Source of the DNA: Verrucomicrobiia bacterium
GTDB lineage: Bacteria > Verrucomicrobiota > Verrucomicrobiia > Opitutales > Cerasicoccaceae
Reading direction: 5' to 3'
Length of the DNA: 64,000 nucleotides
Assembly: GCA_030432235.1 (NCBI GenBank)
Contig: JAUIHT010000005.1
Coordinates: forward strand, 372,001-436,000
The translations under genes were made by a program, and so were the position numbers. The notes beneath the pieces are model-generated. The model did no database searches, had not been told where the DNA came from, and saw only the letters and a list, made by a program, of their open reading frames with translations. This document shows, in pieces, positions 31,563-40,689 of this stretch. Within the stretch, counting starts at the first letter, position 1. The number at the start of each line of letters is the position of its first letter.

Positions 31563-34349
31563 ATGGTGAAAATAGTTTCCATAATCCTAACCCTAACTGC
31601 ATGCACCATGGCATTGGCCGCCGACCTGCAACAGTCATCTGATTTCACCGTAGCCCCAGGACAAGCGGGCTTTTACGCCATCCACGAAAGCAGCCTCCAA
31701 ATACCAGCGGATACCACCGCCCCGGCATCTTTCGAAGTTCTGGTGTTAGGCAGCGATCCCGAGCAGGCAACCCGCACGGTCGTGTCCACCCAGCTCAAGG
31801 GTGGCGACACCTTCGAGTTCGACAACTTCCTCGGCTACCTGAACGACGGAGATCGGGTGCAGGTGCGCATCGACGGCCAACCCGCCGCTAGCAGCGCAGT
31901 CGACTATACCGTGGTGCAAGCGCCATTGTTCGAGATCAGCGCGTTGCCACAAGACGCCGGCAAAGCGGACACCCCACTGCACGGCGGCCAATGGGCACTC
32001 AAAAGTGGCCCCTGGGCGGGAGACCCAGCCATCCAGCTCGACGGTGGCAAAGTGTGCGTCTCTCTCGTCGAAGGGGCCAAAGGAGGCTCCGTACTGGCCT
32101 TTCGGGCCGCGCACACCGGTTACTATGCACTGCACGATGCCTGGATTCAGCAAACAGCAGCCGACGGCGACGCCGTAGTCGAAGCGAAGTTGTTTACCGA
32201 CCAATCAAAAGAGCCGTTGCGTACCTTCACGATCCCGGCCGGAGATAAGCGCGTCAGCCTGAATACCGAAATTGGCTATCTGCAAAAGGATGGCGTCATA
32301 GGCATCACTCTATCCAGCGAAGGCGGCCCCGCCACCGCGAATCTGGCGGTTACTATTGCGGAGTGGGCCCCGCGGCAGCCACCCCTACGCGTACAGAGGG
32401 GCGCTGACGGCTACCTGAATGTCTACGAGCCGGAGAACCAACGCCAGGCCGTAGACATCCCGTCGGAGCGTTGGGTGGAGGTCCCCGCGCAGGACGGTGA
32501 TGCCACCGAAGCCATCCGTCAGGCCCTGGCACAGGCACAAATACTACAACAGGGCGACGACTACGCCGGCGTACGCCTCGCCCCGGAAGCCACCTATACT
32601 GTGGCCAGCGATCAAGCAGGTGGCAGGCTCTTTGTCATCAAAAACGCCCAGCGCCTGATCTTCGACGGTAACGGAGCCAGCCTGCAAATGAATTCACCCG
32701 AGCTGCAACGGCAGGACATCGATCTCTTCCGCACGGAGCACTGCCAGCGCATCGCCTTTGCCGACCTGACCGTCCTCGATCAAGCCCAGCCCTACAGCGT
32801 CGGCGAGGTAGTCCAGGTCAAGGACATCGGTCGCGGCAATCAGGACGTCTATTTCAAGGTGCCCCCCGGGCAGCCACACCCCATTGAGGACATTGCCCGC
32901 AACGGAAAGACCGGTGGCTATGCCTACGATCCGGACATTCCCGGTCGCCTCGCCGAGGGCACGTGGTCGCACTACCCGGAGGCACGCAAATACCCGGAAG
33001 GGCCTCGCATCAAGCCAGCCGGTGAGCCGGGCCTGTTCACACATGCCGTCACCCGCACCAACAACTCTATCGAGGTCGGGCAGAAGTGGGCGGTGAAAAA
33101 CAAAGGCGCAGGCGTTGTTTACCTCGTCGCTCTCGCATCCGACAATATCACTCTATCCGGCATCGATGGCAAAGCCCACGGCGGTGGCGCCGTGCGCAAT
33201 TGGGACGCCTCCGTGAACGTCCTGGATTGCCGCTTCGAGCCTCAGGGTGATCATTGGCTCAGTGCCACCTCGGACGGCATCCACGGGCGCGGACGCGAAG
33301 GCGTCTGGGTCGAAGACACCACTCTGCGGGGCATCTGCGAAGACATCATGAACACCTATGGCCACAGCATGCTCGTGGTTGCGGACGACATCCCCGATGA
33401 TAATGTCGTTTCCATACGCATGGGCCAACGCGCCCGTGACGGCTCCTTTTCCCCGGCCAATCCTCCTGACAACATCGCCCTGCGAGTCGGAGACACGGTA
33501 CAGTTTTTCAATCCCAACACCGGCCTCGTACTCGGGCAGGCGGTGGTGCGAAAAATCGACGACGGGCGATACACCCTTTCCCAGCCGATAACCGGCATCA
33601 AGAACTGGGAACCAGGCGACGACAAACGCGCCACCATCGTCTACAATACGGCCCTGGCCGCACGCGCCTATGTGCGCGATTCGGCCTTTATGGACAGCAT
33701 GCGCTTCGGCATCTTTATCAAGGCGCCGCACAGCGTTGTCTTCAACAGCCACTTTGAGGGGCTGCCCGCTCCTGCGATCTTTGTCGCCAACGAGCCCGAC
33801 TGGCCGGAAGGCCCACCCACCACTCACCTCTGGTTACAGGGCAACCACTTCAAGCAAAACAATTACGATTACCAGTCGCAGAACCGTGCGTTCCTTGTGG
33901 TCGATCCGGCTGATATCAGCATCTATACCCGCCGCCTGCGCGGCGACAGCGAACCCAACGACATGAGTTCGAATATCAGCCGGGGTCAGTTCGCCAACAG
34001 CCACATGAAAATCATCGGCAATGAATTCGAAGACTGGCGGGGCATGGGTATCTCCGTACGCAATGCCCGCAACGTTCTTATCGCTGACAATGTGTTCCAC
34101 TCTCCTGTCGACGATTCGAAAATGCGCGCCACCTTAGCCAAGGATGAGGCACTCAACGACGACGGACATGGCTGCTACGCCGCTATCTTCCTCGATAGTG
34201 TCAACGGAGCGCGCATTGGCGGAAACCGGTTCTTCGGATTCTCCGAATGGGACAAGCCCATCGTCTTCGATCAGGATGTAGAAAACGTCAGCGAAGAAGG
34301 CAATATCTCCGCCCCGAGCAGTGAGACCGACCTGGCCGCGAAGGAATAA
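31563..34349 (+). CDS. Secreted parallel beta-helix protein, probable polysaccharide-active enzyme
   Basis: The 928-residue protein has a signal peptide (to about residue 19, MALA) and two N-terminal beta-sandwich-like repeats (about 20-120 and 140-260: GFYAIHESSLQIPADTTAPA and YYALHDAWIQQTAADGDA are related). A right-handed beta-helix follows from about 330. Seen in the helix: NITLSGIDGKAHGGGAV, NVLDCRFEPQGDHW, DGIHGRGREGVWVEDTTLRG, NSHFEGLPAPAIFVANEP and NVLIADNVFHSP. The layout resembles GH110-type or other beta-helix galactosidases/lyases. I cannot assign a substrate. An in-frame ATG at 31527 is upstream of a better signal-peptide start at 31563. Confidence 0.65.
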   Translation: MVKIVSIILTLTACTMALAADLQQSSDFTVAPGQAGFYAIHESSLQIPADTTAPASFEVLVLGSDPEQATRTVVSTQLKGGDTFEFDNFLGYLNDGDRVQVRIDGQPAASSAVDYTVVQAPLFEISALPQDAGKADTPLHGGQWALKSGPWAGDPAIQLDGGKVCVSLVEGAKGGSVLAFRAAHTGYYALHDAWIQQTAADGDAVVEAKLFTDQSKEPLRTFTIPAGDKRVSLNTEIGYLQKDGVIGITLSSEGGPATANLAVTIAEWAPRQPPLRVQRGADGYLNVYEPENQRQAVDIPSERWVEVPAQDGDATEAIRQALAQAQILQQGDDYAGVRLAPEATYTVASDQAGGRLFVIKNAQRLIFDGNGASLQMNSPELQRQDIDLFRTEHCQRIAFADLTVLDQAQPYSVGEVVQVKDIGRGNQDVYFKVPPGQPHPIEDIARNGKTGGYAYDPDIPGRLAEGTWSHYPEARKYPEGPRIKPAGEPGLFTHAVTRTNNSIEVGQKWAVKNKGAGVVYLVALASDNITLSGIDGKAHGGGAVRNWDASVNVLDCRFEPQGDHWLSATSDGIHGRGREGVWVEDTTLRGICEDIMNTYGHSMLVVADDIPDDNVVSIRMGQRARDGSFSPANPPDNIALRVGDTVQFFNPNTGLVLGQAVVRKIDDGRYTLSQPITGIKNWEPGDDKRATIVYNTALAARAYVRDSAFMDSMRFGIFIKAPHSVVFNSHFEGLPAPAIFVANEPDWPEGPPTTHLWLQGNHFKQNNYDYQSQNRAFLVVDPADISIYTRRLRGDSEPNDMSSNISRGQFANSHMKIIGNEFEDWRGMGISVRNARNVLIADNVFHSPVDDSKMRATLAKDEALNDDGHGCYAAIFLDSVNGARIGGNRFFGFSEWDKPIVFDQDVENVSEEGNISAPSSETDLAAKE

Positions 34350-34483
34350 GCCTACGCGACCACCATGCAAATAGGGCCAAAAGTCATTTGAGCCCTAATA
34401 TTGGCGGCTCGCTACGGATGATAGCTGCGGTATGCCCTTATTGGCACTCCATACAGCGCTTCACCCGGTTGCCTCGGTGGTGT

Positions 34484-34696
34484 TCAGACGTTGCGCTTGC
34501 TTGCCTTAAACTCAACAGCAGGCTCAGACACCTGATATTCCATCGTGAGTCGCTCCAAGTGCGTGGATATGAAATTTGAGCGATTTCGATTTTCGAAGCC
34601 TGCCATTTTGTCGATGGTTTTCACCAGGTTTTGAGGCAGGCTTATGGATATTTGTGTTTTACCGTGTGAGTGAGTTGATGTTTTTCTTCGTGCCAT
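34484..34696 (-). CDS. Ribbon-helix-helix (CopG/Arc-like) DNA-binding protein
   Basis: The 70-residue protein contains KTQISISLPQNLVKTIDKMA (13-32) followed by NRSNFISTHLERL (38-50). The alternating beta strand (QISISLP), helix, G-F-E-N-R-N-R-S turn and second helix are the ribbon-helix-helix fold. Such proteins are repressors or antitoxins. No toxin gene lies beside it. The AT-rich 165 bases upstream (34697-34860), shared with the divergent response regulator, may be its operator. Confidence 0.75.
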   Translation of the reverse strand: MARRKTSTHSHGKTQISISLPQNLVKTIDKMAGFENRNRSNFISTHLERLTMEYQVSEPAVEFKASKRNV

Positions 34697-34860
34697 AATT
34701 TTCTGTTATTGAGTTTTACAAATAATCATATCAAGTATTTTTACATTATTTATATACTCAAATATAATATAAAGTATTGATAAATCAACTCCACGCTTCA
34801 GCTTTGGTAAGATAATATCTGATGCTGCAATATTACAATAATGTGTTAGTTCAAGGTTGT

Positions 34861-35493
34861 ATGACTGTTATTGTTGAAGATCAGGCGATGTTTCGCGAGC
34901 ACATGATTTCGAGAGTAAAAGCGGTGTGTGGCTCCAGTTCGCAAGAAGAAGTCATGGCTTTTTCCAGCTATGAGGAGGCCGATGCATCCGTTGACTGGAA
35001 ACGTGTCAGCACTCTCATCGTAGATATACACCTGACCGGTCGAAGCGGACTGGAACTCAGTGAGCACTATCGGAGCGAAAACCCACGTGGCGGCTTAATG
35101 TTCATATCAGGAGATTTGCGCGAATATGTACTCTGGAAAGCCCTTTCCCTAAGCCCGCAAGGATTTCTCAACAAAGAGGAATCAGGCATCGAAGACTTTG
35201 ATCGGGCTTATTCCGTGGTAAGAGCCGGAGGTGTCTACCTATGCAAGTCCGTAAGGACTTTTGCCTCTGAACTAAGAAAAAGTGTCTTCGAGAATATTCT
35301 TTCGCCGAGGGAGATTGAGATTTTTTCGATCATTGCCAAAGGCAAGGATGACCGGGAGACCGCCCAATTGCTGTCCTTATCCGAAGCCACGGTGACCACC
35401 CATCGCCGCAATATCATGAGGAAGCTGGGCGTTCACAGTTCGACTGAGTTGCTGGTAGAAGCCAGCCGATTGGGTTTACGAGACTCTCATTAA
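34861..35493 (+). CDS. LuxR/NarL-type response regulator
   Basis: A 210-residue regulator. The N-terminal receiver has E6-D7 (VEDQAMF), the phospho-acceptor Asp55 in TLIVDIHLTGRSG and a Lys in GFLNKEES. The C-terminal LuxR HTH has ILSPREIEIFSIIAKGKDDR followed by TAQLLSLSEATVTTHRRNI. The start at 34861 is chosen from the receiver fold and an AAGG a few bases upstream; an in-frame ATG at 34822 is possible. The gene faces the hybrid kinase gene and overlaps it by the four-base TTAA, so the two are likely partners. It may control the peptide/YcaO genes beyond the kinase. Confidence 0.85.
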   Translation: MTVIVEDQAMFREHMISRVKAVCGSSSQEEVMAFSSYEEADASVDWKRVSTLIVDIHLTGRSGLELSEHYRSENPRGGLMFISGDLREYVLWKALSLSPQGFLNKEESGIEDFDRAYSVVRAGGVYLCKSVRTFASELRKSVFENILSPREIEIFSIIAKGKDDRETAQLLSLSEATVTTHRRNIMRKLGVHSSTELLVEASRLGLRDSH

Positions 35494-38400
35494 AGCCAAT
35501 GCGGCTTCCAGTTTCGGAGTTTTTCCTTCAGCTCCTCCACCAGCCGCTTCACTTGCTGGACCGACTGCTCAGTGGCGCCCCGCTGCTCGATGTAATCCGC
35601 GAGATCGCGCAAATCCTGATGATTGGTCATGCTGGCAAGGTTTAACAGCCGGTGTGCCGCCTCGGCTTCGGCATCTTCCGATGTGCGCTTGTCCTTTGTC
35701 TGCGAGGCAATCAATTGATCCAAGGCTTCGTCGAAAGACTTGATGACCTCCCTCTTGAGACTGTGCACTCGCTCGGGGTTGCGCCTGCATATGAGCGAAA
35801 GCTGCAGGAATTCTTCATCATGGATGTCATCCAAAGAATACGTGTCCCGCTTGGGGATACTGGAGATAATCGTGAATATCTCGGCCTCATCATAAGGCTT
35901 TTGGATAATGAAATTGCAGCCCTCACTCAGGCACTGCCTCTTCATCTCGTCACTCGTGTAGGCAGTAGCAGCAATGATAATGGCTTCTCGATTGAGCGAA
36001 TCCATGTGCTGTATGACGTCCGAACCGGAACCGTCCTTTAAGTGCCAATCCAAAAAGATGACGTCGAAGGGCTGCCTGGACAGCAAGTCTATCGCTTCCT
36101 TAGTACTTGCCGCCTCCGTAATCGTACTGGTGGTCTTCTCCAAAATCAGGCGGAGGTACTCGCGATTATAAGATTCGTCTTCCACGATCAGTATCTTCAA
36201 ATGAGCAACCGGCCTCTGGACCTTATCTTCCTTTTTCAGGACCGCCTTCGCAAAGGTGCCTTTAAATGTAAAGGTGCTGCCGTGATTGCTTTCGTCGGTA
36301 CTGCTCTGCTTGAGAAACAGCTGGCTATCGAGATTGTCCGCAATCTTACGGCATAGAGCCAGGCCCAGGCCACTACCCGGAGTTTCTTTGTGTATTTCGC
36401 GACGTCCAAAGAGTTCGAAAATCAACTCCTTGTCACTGTCGGTGATCCCTGGCCCGCTATCGATGCAGTCGATTTCCAGATCGATCTCACCATTCCTGGC
36501 TTCAGCCTGCAAAGCCAGGGTGACTGAACCGCTTTGCGTATACTTAATAGCATTGCTGACGAGATTGACCAAAATCTGACGCAGACGGTTCGGGTCTATT
36601 TCCACCACGCAAGGCTTATCAAAGTTCTTCGTAATCCTTACCTCCGGAGTCAGCCCCTTATCTTGGGCAGGTTTTCGGTACAATTCCATCGTCTCGTGAA
36701 CCAAAGCCTCGATATCGGCAGGCTCCCGGCGCATACGCATTTTACCGGTCTGTATCTCGCCAATTTCGAGGATATCCTCCACCAAGTTAGTCAGGACCGA
36801 TGTGCAATTTTTTAACGACGACAGTGTTCTGTTGTTTTCGCTTCCCTCAAGGCGCTCTTGCAGAATCTCGCACAGGCCGACGATGCCGTTCAGCGGATTA
36901 CGGATTTCATGGCTTACACTCGCCATGAACTCGTCCTTGGCACGGACCGCCTTGCGCAGGGCCTCTGTTTTCTCATCGACCCGGATCTGCAGCTCCACGT
37001 TCCGCTGTTTCAGCACCTGCAATTTGATTCGATAGCCAATACCCGCGACCAGGAAAATCAGGAGCGCAAAAAACAGCAATGCCCAGGATGTCAGGTACCA
37101 GGGGGGATTCACCTTGACCATAAAACCGACCGGAGGACTTGTATTGCCCTGACCGTCAATGGCTCGGATTTCGATGGTATATTCCCCATGAGGCAACGGG
37201 CTGATACTAATGGTCGAATCCTGAGTTTTCCGGCTCCAGTGATCATCCAAACCCGGAATATGATACTGGAGATAAATCTCCTGAAAAGGCTCCGGCAAGG
37301 GCCCCGACAGCTCCAGGCGAAAAGACTCTCCGTTATCCAAATGCAGAAAATCACTGGATATGGGGCCACTGGACGCACTCGTGAATATCGCATTAATAGA
37401 GGGCTTGCGCAAAGTCTCTTCGCTTTCCTCCAGAGGTTTACTCACCTTCATCAGCCCTTGGTTTCCACAAACCCAAAGTATGTCATCTTTTAAAATCACC
37501 TTATTGGTTTGTCCGACTGATTCGATGGAGGTCACTCTAATGGCCTGCATATCTCCCTCATCGTAAAAAATGATATTCCTGGGCTCGCTTTCAACCAGGA
37601 GGATTGTGCCATTGGGACTTTCCGTTACGGCGCGCTCATCCCAGTCACCATGGAGTAATTGTTTCCAGTCTTTTTTATTCCATTCCCATATACTGTTTTT
37701 CGTTTTGAGGAGCAGCTTATTGCCTAAACGCATTATTTGAATCCACGGCTCATCTTTAATGCCACGGGGCAGATCCAGTTCCCAGTAATTCGAGGTTTCG
37801 CGGTCAACAACCAAGATCCCTTCTGCAGGTCTCGCTGCATAAATATGGTTATCATATTCTACGAGCGACCGGATGCTTCCAGAGAAATCCTGGGCCAGGA
37901 TTTTGAGCTCCCACTCGTCGTCTCTGGTGTCCAGTTCAGCCAAAAATTCGTCACCTGCCAGTAGCAACTTGCCACTTTCACTGCTACGCTGAATCAAGAA
38001 AGGGTCTGAGGGGGTTGGTATAACCTGGATAGTATCTCCAGAATTAGCGTCGATACAGTGAACACTAAAGATCGCACCAACAGCCAATTCTTCCTTATTG
38101 GCAAATAGGACATTATAGGCCGGGGGCAACTCTGCGGGAAGTTTCCTAAGCTCATTATTTTCGTCCCATACGTAAATGCCGCCGAAGGTTAGTACAGCTC
38201 CATTGGGCCCTTCAATATCCGTATCCAGAATGGTGTCCTTGAATTCATTCTGGGAAGTCAGGCTACGCACTCTCGAATCAATATCAAGCAAGGCGAGCGC
38301 ATTGTTGAAGCCAATCCAAACGCCGCTACTATTGGAGCAATCCAAGTGAATAACACTGTTGCTTGGAGCTCCATTATCCTTGTTGAGGTTTTTCCATTTA

Positions 38401-39239
38401 TTTCCCTCACGAAGGTACAAACCATTGTAAAATGTTCCGATGTACCAAGAGTCGCCGATCTGACCGACAGAGGTTACGACTCCGCTTGTTAGCTTTCCAG
38501 TTAATGGGCTAGAGTGCGGCTTAAGTCCGTCTTCAGTCAGTTCCCAAAGCCCGCTCTTGGATGTAGCAAGAAGCGTCTTTCCATCCTCATATAAGACTCC
38601 AACAGCGTAGGACGGCCTGATGGGCTCATCCGTACAGAGAAGGCGGGGAGGTGAATTCTCGGTGACCTCATAAATCCCATTATTGGATTCATGGATAAGC
38701 ACTCGCTGGTTCAGGGGGTCAGACATTCCCCGCAAGTAAAAATCATTTGGAATCTCCCAGATTTCCAAGTTTGATTCCCCGTTTTCAGTGAAGGAAGCTC
38801 GTATTATCTGCTCATCTGACGTCGCGATGACCGATGTTTCCAATGGGTAAATCCCATTGATATCAACGGCTTTTTTCGTTGCTGGTGATCGTTTGGTGAA
38901 CACACCGTGCTCTAACGTCCCAATCCCACCTTGTCCTCCTACCCAAACCACAGACTCGTTCTGGGGATCCCGGCACAACCCACGTATCCAGAACATACCA
39001 GACAACCCGGTTTTATCCCAGTGGTAGCCGTTGTAGACCAGCAAATCATCACTGCCGACCAACAACCTACTATCCAACTCTAATGTTACCCATGTCGGGG
39101 CCATACTCGGGTATTCACCCGCACTGTATATCTCCATGACGGGATAACCCCAGTCCATATGGCCCGGCTTCGCACGGCAAAGGTGAATCACCATTACCTG
39201 AAACAGCAATAAGTAGAAGACTTTTGTGGACGGAGACAT
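35490..39239 (-). CDS. Hybrid two-component histidine kinase with beta-propeller sensor (HTCS-like)
   Basis: The 1249-residue protein has a signal peptide (about 1-23) and a periplasmic propeller of Reg_prop-like repeats to ~620, for example TSKSGLWELTEDGLKP and GTFYNGLYLREGNKWKNLN. A Y_Y_Y domain near 640-710 (EIYLQYHIPGLDDHW) and a membrane helix near 716-735 follow. HisKA has its His in VSHEIRNPLNGI (~775). HATPase_c has VNLVSNAIKYTQSG and GSGLGLALCRKIA. The receiver (LDWHLKDGSGSD, ~1063) and a C-terminal Hpt-like helix bundle (AAHRLLNLASMTN) complete it. This is the architecture of sensors that read extracellular sugars or other ligands. It is divergent from the peptide-YcaO genes, with only 148 bases between. 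Confidence 0.9.
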   Translation of the reverse strand: MSPSTKVFYLLLFQVMVIHLCRAKPGHMDWGYPVMEIYSAGEYPSMAPTWVTLELDSRLLVGSDDLLVYNGYHWDKTGLSGMFWIRGLCRDPQNESVVWVGGQGGIGTLEHGVFTKRSPATKKAVDINGIYPLETSVIATSDEQIIRASFTENGESNLEIWEIPNDFYLRGMSDPLNQRVLIHESNNGIYEVTENSPPRLLCTDEPIRPSYAVGVLYEDGKTLLATSKSGLWELTEDGLKPHSSPLTGKLTSGVVTSVGQIGDSWYIGTFYNGLYLREGNKWKNLNKDNGAPSNSVIHLDCSNSSGVWIGFNNALALLDIDSRVRSLTSQNEFKDTILDTDIEGPNGAVLTFGGIYVWDENNELRKLPAELPPAYNVLFANKEELAVGAIFSVHCIDANSGDTIQVIPTPSDPFLIQRSSESGKLLLAGDEFLAELDTRDDEWELKILAQDFSGSIRSLVEYDNHIYAARPAEGILVVDRETSNYWELDLPRGIKDEPWIQIMRLGNKLLLKTKNSIWEWNKKDWKQLLHGDWDERAVTESPNGTILLVESEPRNIIFYDEGDMQAIRVTSIESVGQTNKVILKDDILWVCGNQGLMKVSKPLEESEETLRKPSINAIFTSASSGPISSDFLHLDNGESFRLELSGPLPEPFQEIYLQYHIPGLDDHWSRKTQDSTISISPLPHGEYTIEIRAIDGQGNTSPPVGFMVKVNPPWYLTSWALLFFALLIFLVAGIGYRIKLQVLKQRNVELQIRVDEKTEALRKAVRAKDEFMASVSHEIRNPLNGIVGLCEILQERLEGSENNRTLSSLKNCTSVLTNLVEDILEIGEIQTGKMRMRREPADIEALVHETMELYRKPAQDKGLTPEVRITKNFDKPCVVEIDPNRLRQILVNLVSNAIKYTQSGSVTLALQAEARNGEIDLEIDCIDSGPGITDSDKELIFELFGRREIHKETPGSGLGLALCRKIADNLDSQLFLKQSSTDESNHGSTFTFKGTFAKAVLKKEDKVQRPVAHLKILIVEDESYNREYLRLILEKTTSTITEAASTKEAIDLLSRQPFDVIFLDWHLKDGSGSDVIQHMDSLNREAIIIAATAYTSDEMKRQCLSEGCNFIIQKPYDEAEIFTIISSIPKRDTYSLDDIHDEEFLQLSLICRRNPERVHSLKREVIKSFDEALDQLIASQTKDKRTSEDAEAEAAHRLLNLASMTNHQDLRDLADYIEQRGATEQSVQQVKRLVEELKEKLRNWKPHWL

Positions 39240-39314
39240 ACAGGCTACCTACCTAAATTTGGGTAAAAATACCCGTTGGTGGAAGTCTCATTTATAGCAT
39301 ACGATTAACTTTAG

Positions 39315-39345
39315 CTCAGATTCGAGAAATAGTACCCTATCTGAG
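39315..39345. promoter_or_regulatory. Inverted repeat in the control region of the peptide/YcaO genes
   Basis: CTCAGAT (39315-39321) and ATCTGAG (39339-39345) are perfect 7-base inverted half-sites 17 bases apart, 42 bases before the peptide start codon. Nearby are TTAACT repeats (39306 and 39351) and a short hairpin GGGTA-AAAA-TACCC at 39261-39274. They may be sites for the adjacent LuxR-type regulator; this is inferred. Confidence 0.4.
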
Positions 39346-39387
39346 GCAAATTAACTGAGAAGATAAACTCAATAACCCAGGATTATA

Positions 39388-39618
39388 ATGAAAAAAACAC
39401 TAATCGGACTCATTGCATCGGCGTTGTTGGCCTGTGGGGCAGCAAGAGCAGCCCAGGCTCTGGACATGACGCTAAATAAGACTCCCGGCATAGACAGCGG
39501 CGTAGCACTTGATGCCTCTGACACGTGTACCTGGCCCTGCGAAGACAGCAGCGCAGATACCTGCACTTGGCCCTGTGAAGATGCAGCAGACACCTGCACC
39601 TGGCCCTGCGAAGAATAA
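39388..39618 (+). CDS. Exported 76-residue peptide with three DTCTWPCE repeats: candidate RiPP precursor
   Basis: Seen: a signal-peptide-like N terminus (MKKTLIGLIASALLACGAAR, with LLAC as a possible lipobox and A-R-A as a possible type I site), a short linker to about residue 44, then DTCTWPCED (45-53), DTCTWPCED (57-65) and DTCTWPCEE (68-76). The octapeptide DTCTWPCE is identical in all three copies while the codons differ at silent positions, so the peptide is under selection. A good AGGA ribosome-binding site precedes the ATG. The next gene encodes a YcaO-like enzyme, whose usual targets are Cys, Ser and Thr. Inferred: a precursor with multiple cores. A Sec-type leader is unusual for such precursors. 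A simple metal-binding secreted peptide is the alternative. Confidence 0.7.
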   Translation: MKKTLIGLIASALLACGAARAAQALDMTLNKTPGIDSGVALDASDTCTWPCEDSSADTCTWPCEDAADTCTWPCEE

Positions 39619-39754
39619 CCCCCCTCCCACTCTTTCGGATTCCACAAGTTTACCACCTCCACTGTGTTAATTCTGGCAGCTCAGGAGCATCTTGCTACTT
39701 CTGGTAACTTGCCTCCGCAGCAGCCGTGTGTCAAAATACTAGCCAAAAATTGGT

Positions 39755-39778
39755 CCCGGCGGTCAACAACCCGCCGGG
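39755..39778 (+). terminator. Hairpin between peptide and YcaO genes (partial terminator/attenuator)
   Basis: CCCGGCGG, an eight-base loop and CCGCCGGG form a perfect GC-rich 8-bp stem. It is followed by GCTAACTTTTC and then the YcaO ATG 15 bases after the stem. It could reduce transcription into the enzyme gene, leaving more peptide than enzyme, as is common in RiPP loci. Confidence 0.55.
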
Positions 39779-39792
39779 GCTAACTTTTCAAG

Positions 39793-40677
39793 ATGCTGTC
39801 GATTGCCCCCATCAGTTATCGAAATATCCTGGCTCAGAACGGGGGGCCAATAGATCGGTTGACTTCCTGTAAGGTCGACTGGCAGGGCAAACCCGAGTAT
39901 CAGGTAAATGCCTTCCTAAGAGAGGAATTTCGGCGGAAAAAGCCCATGGGTACCGTCTACTCCGACGCGGACGGTACGGGCACTCACGCTACCCAACTGG
40001 TTGCCAGCCACATTGCAATTTCCGAATCCCTTGAGCGCTGGGCCTTCCGGCTATGCCGCAAGGAAAGCAAATACGGCTTTGATGTCGACCCGACATCGAA
40101 CGGCATGGCAGCGTTTCCAGGCATTTTCGCGCGCCAAAGCAGAACTTTTGCCCTGGCGGAGGCCAAGGAGCGCTTCTGTCTCATGGCCTGGTGGATGGGA
40201 CATTACCGTGCCGAGGTGATCCGCACCGGGAACGAGCACGCCGTCAGGCTTAGGGCCCCCGGAGGTGGCTATGTAGCCATCCTGACCCGCAGCGGGGTCA
40301 ATTTCCGCGCCTATGGCACCGGAGGCGGCCGAAGCTGGACGCTGGCGCTTGCTAGAGCCAGACTGGAAATGGTACGCAACCAACGTCAAGTTCAGCGCTT
40401 TTTGGAGCGCCACCCCGGCTTCGATTTCAGCCAAGTGTCTTCACTACCCTCTTTCCGTGACAAACGAGTCCTCCACTACGCCTTGGACGGCCAGGCGGAA
40501 TTTTGGGAGAAGCTAAAACACTCCGTGACCTTTGAGGGGCCAGACATGCTCCCCAAGAAGGTGTTCGATGATGAAATCAAGGGCCCCTGGAGCCGCTATG
40601 CACGGGTATGGCGAGTGTGTTACGAACCGCCGAATCCCGATCACATGAATCCGGAGAAGATGTACCTGTTCGCCTAG
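39793..40677 (+). CDS. Stand-alone YcaO-like ATP-dependent peptide-modifying enzyme
   Basis: The 294-residue protein shows three YcaO-type nucleotide-site elements in order. ExxER occurs at 78-82 (SESLERW). A second ExxER occurs at 123-127 (LAEAKERF), preceded by the TSNGMAAF loop at 101-108. E192-x-x-R195 with Q198 lies in the helix after a Gly-rich turn (YGTGGGRSW). YcaO enzymes activate a peptide backbone amide with ATP to form azolines, thioamides or amidines. The protein is shorter than usual. No E1-like/Ocin-ThiF, TfuA or dehydrogenase partner lies nearby. The first ExxER motif lacks the Ser normally four residues before it (Ile here). Its only plausible substrate in reach is the repeat peptide upstream. 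Confidence 0.72.
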   Translation: MLSIAPISYRNILAQNGGPIDRLTSCKVDWQGKPEYQVNAFLREEFRRKKPMGTVYSDADGTGTHATQLVASHIAISESLERWAFRLCRKESKYGFDVDPTSNGMAAFPGIFARQSRTFALAEAKERFCLMAWWMGHYRAEVIRTGNEHAVRLRAPGGGYVAILTRSGVNFRAYGTGGGRSWTLALARARLEMVRNQRQVQRFLERHPGFDFSQVSSLPSFRDKRVLHYALDGQAEFWEKLKHSVTFEGPDMLPKKVFDDEIKGPWSRYARVWRVCYEPPNPDHMNPEKMYLFA

Positions 40678-40689
40678 TTACCTGGGGTT

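Noticed and set aside
39388-39618. CRISPR-like or direct-repeat array at the DTCTWPCE units
   Set aside because: Only three copies of ~33-36 bases without spacers, and changes are silent, so the repeat is of the protein, not of the DNA.
39388-39618. Metallothionein or ordinary lipoprotein
   Set aside because: The Cys pattern C-x3-C with Trp-Pro is unlike metallothioneins, and the adjacent YcaO favours a modified peptide; it remains the main alternative.
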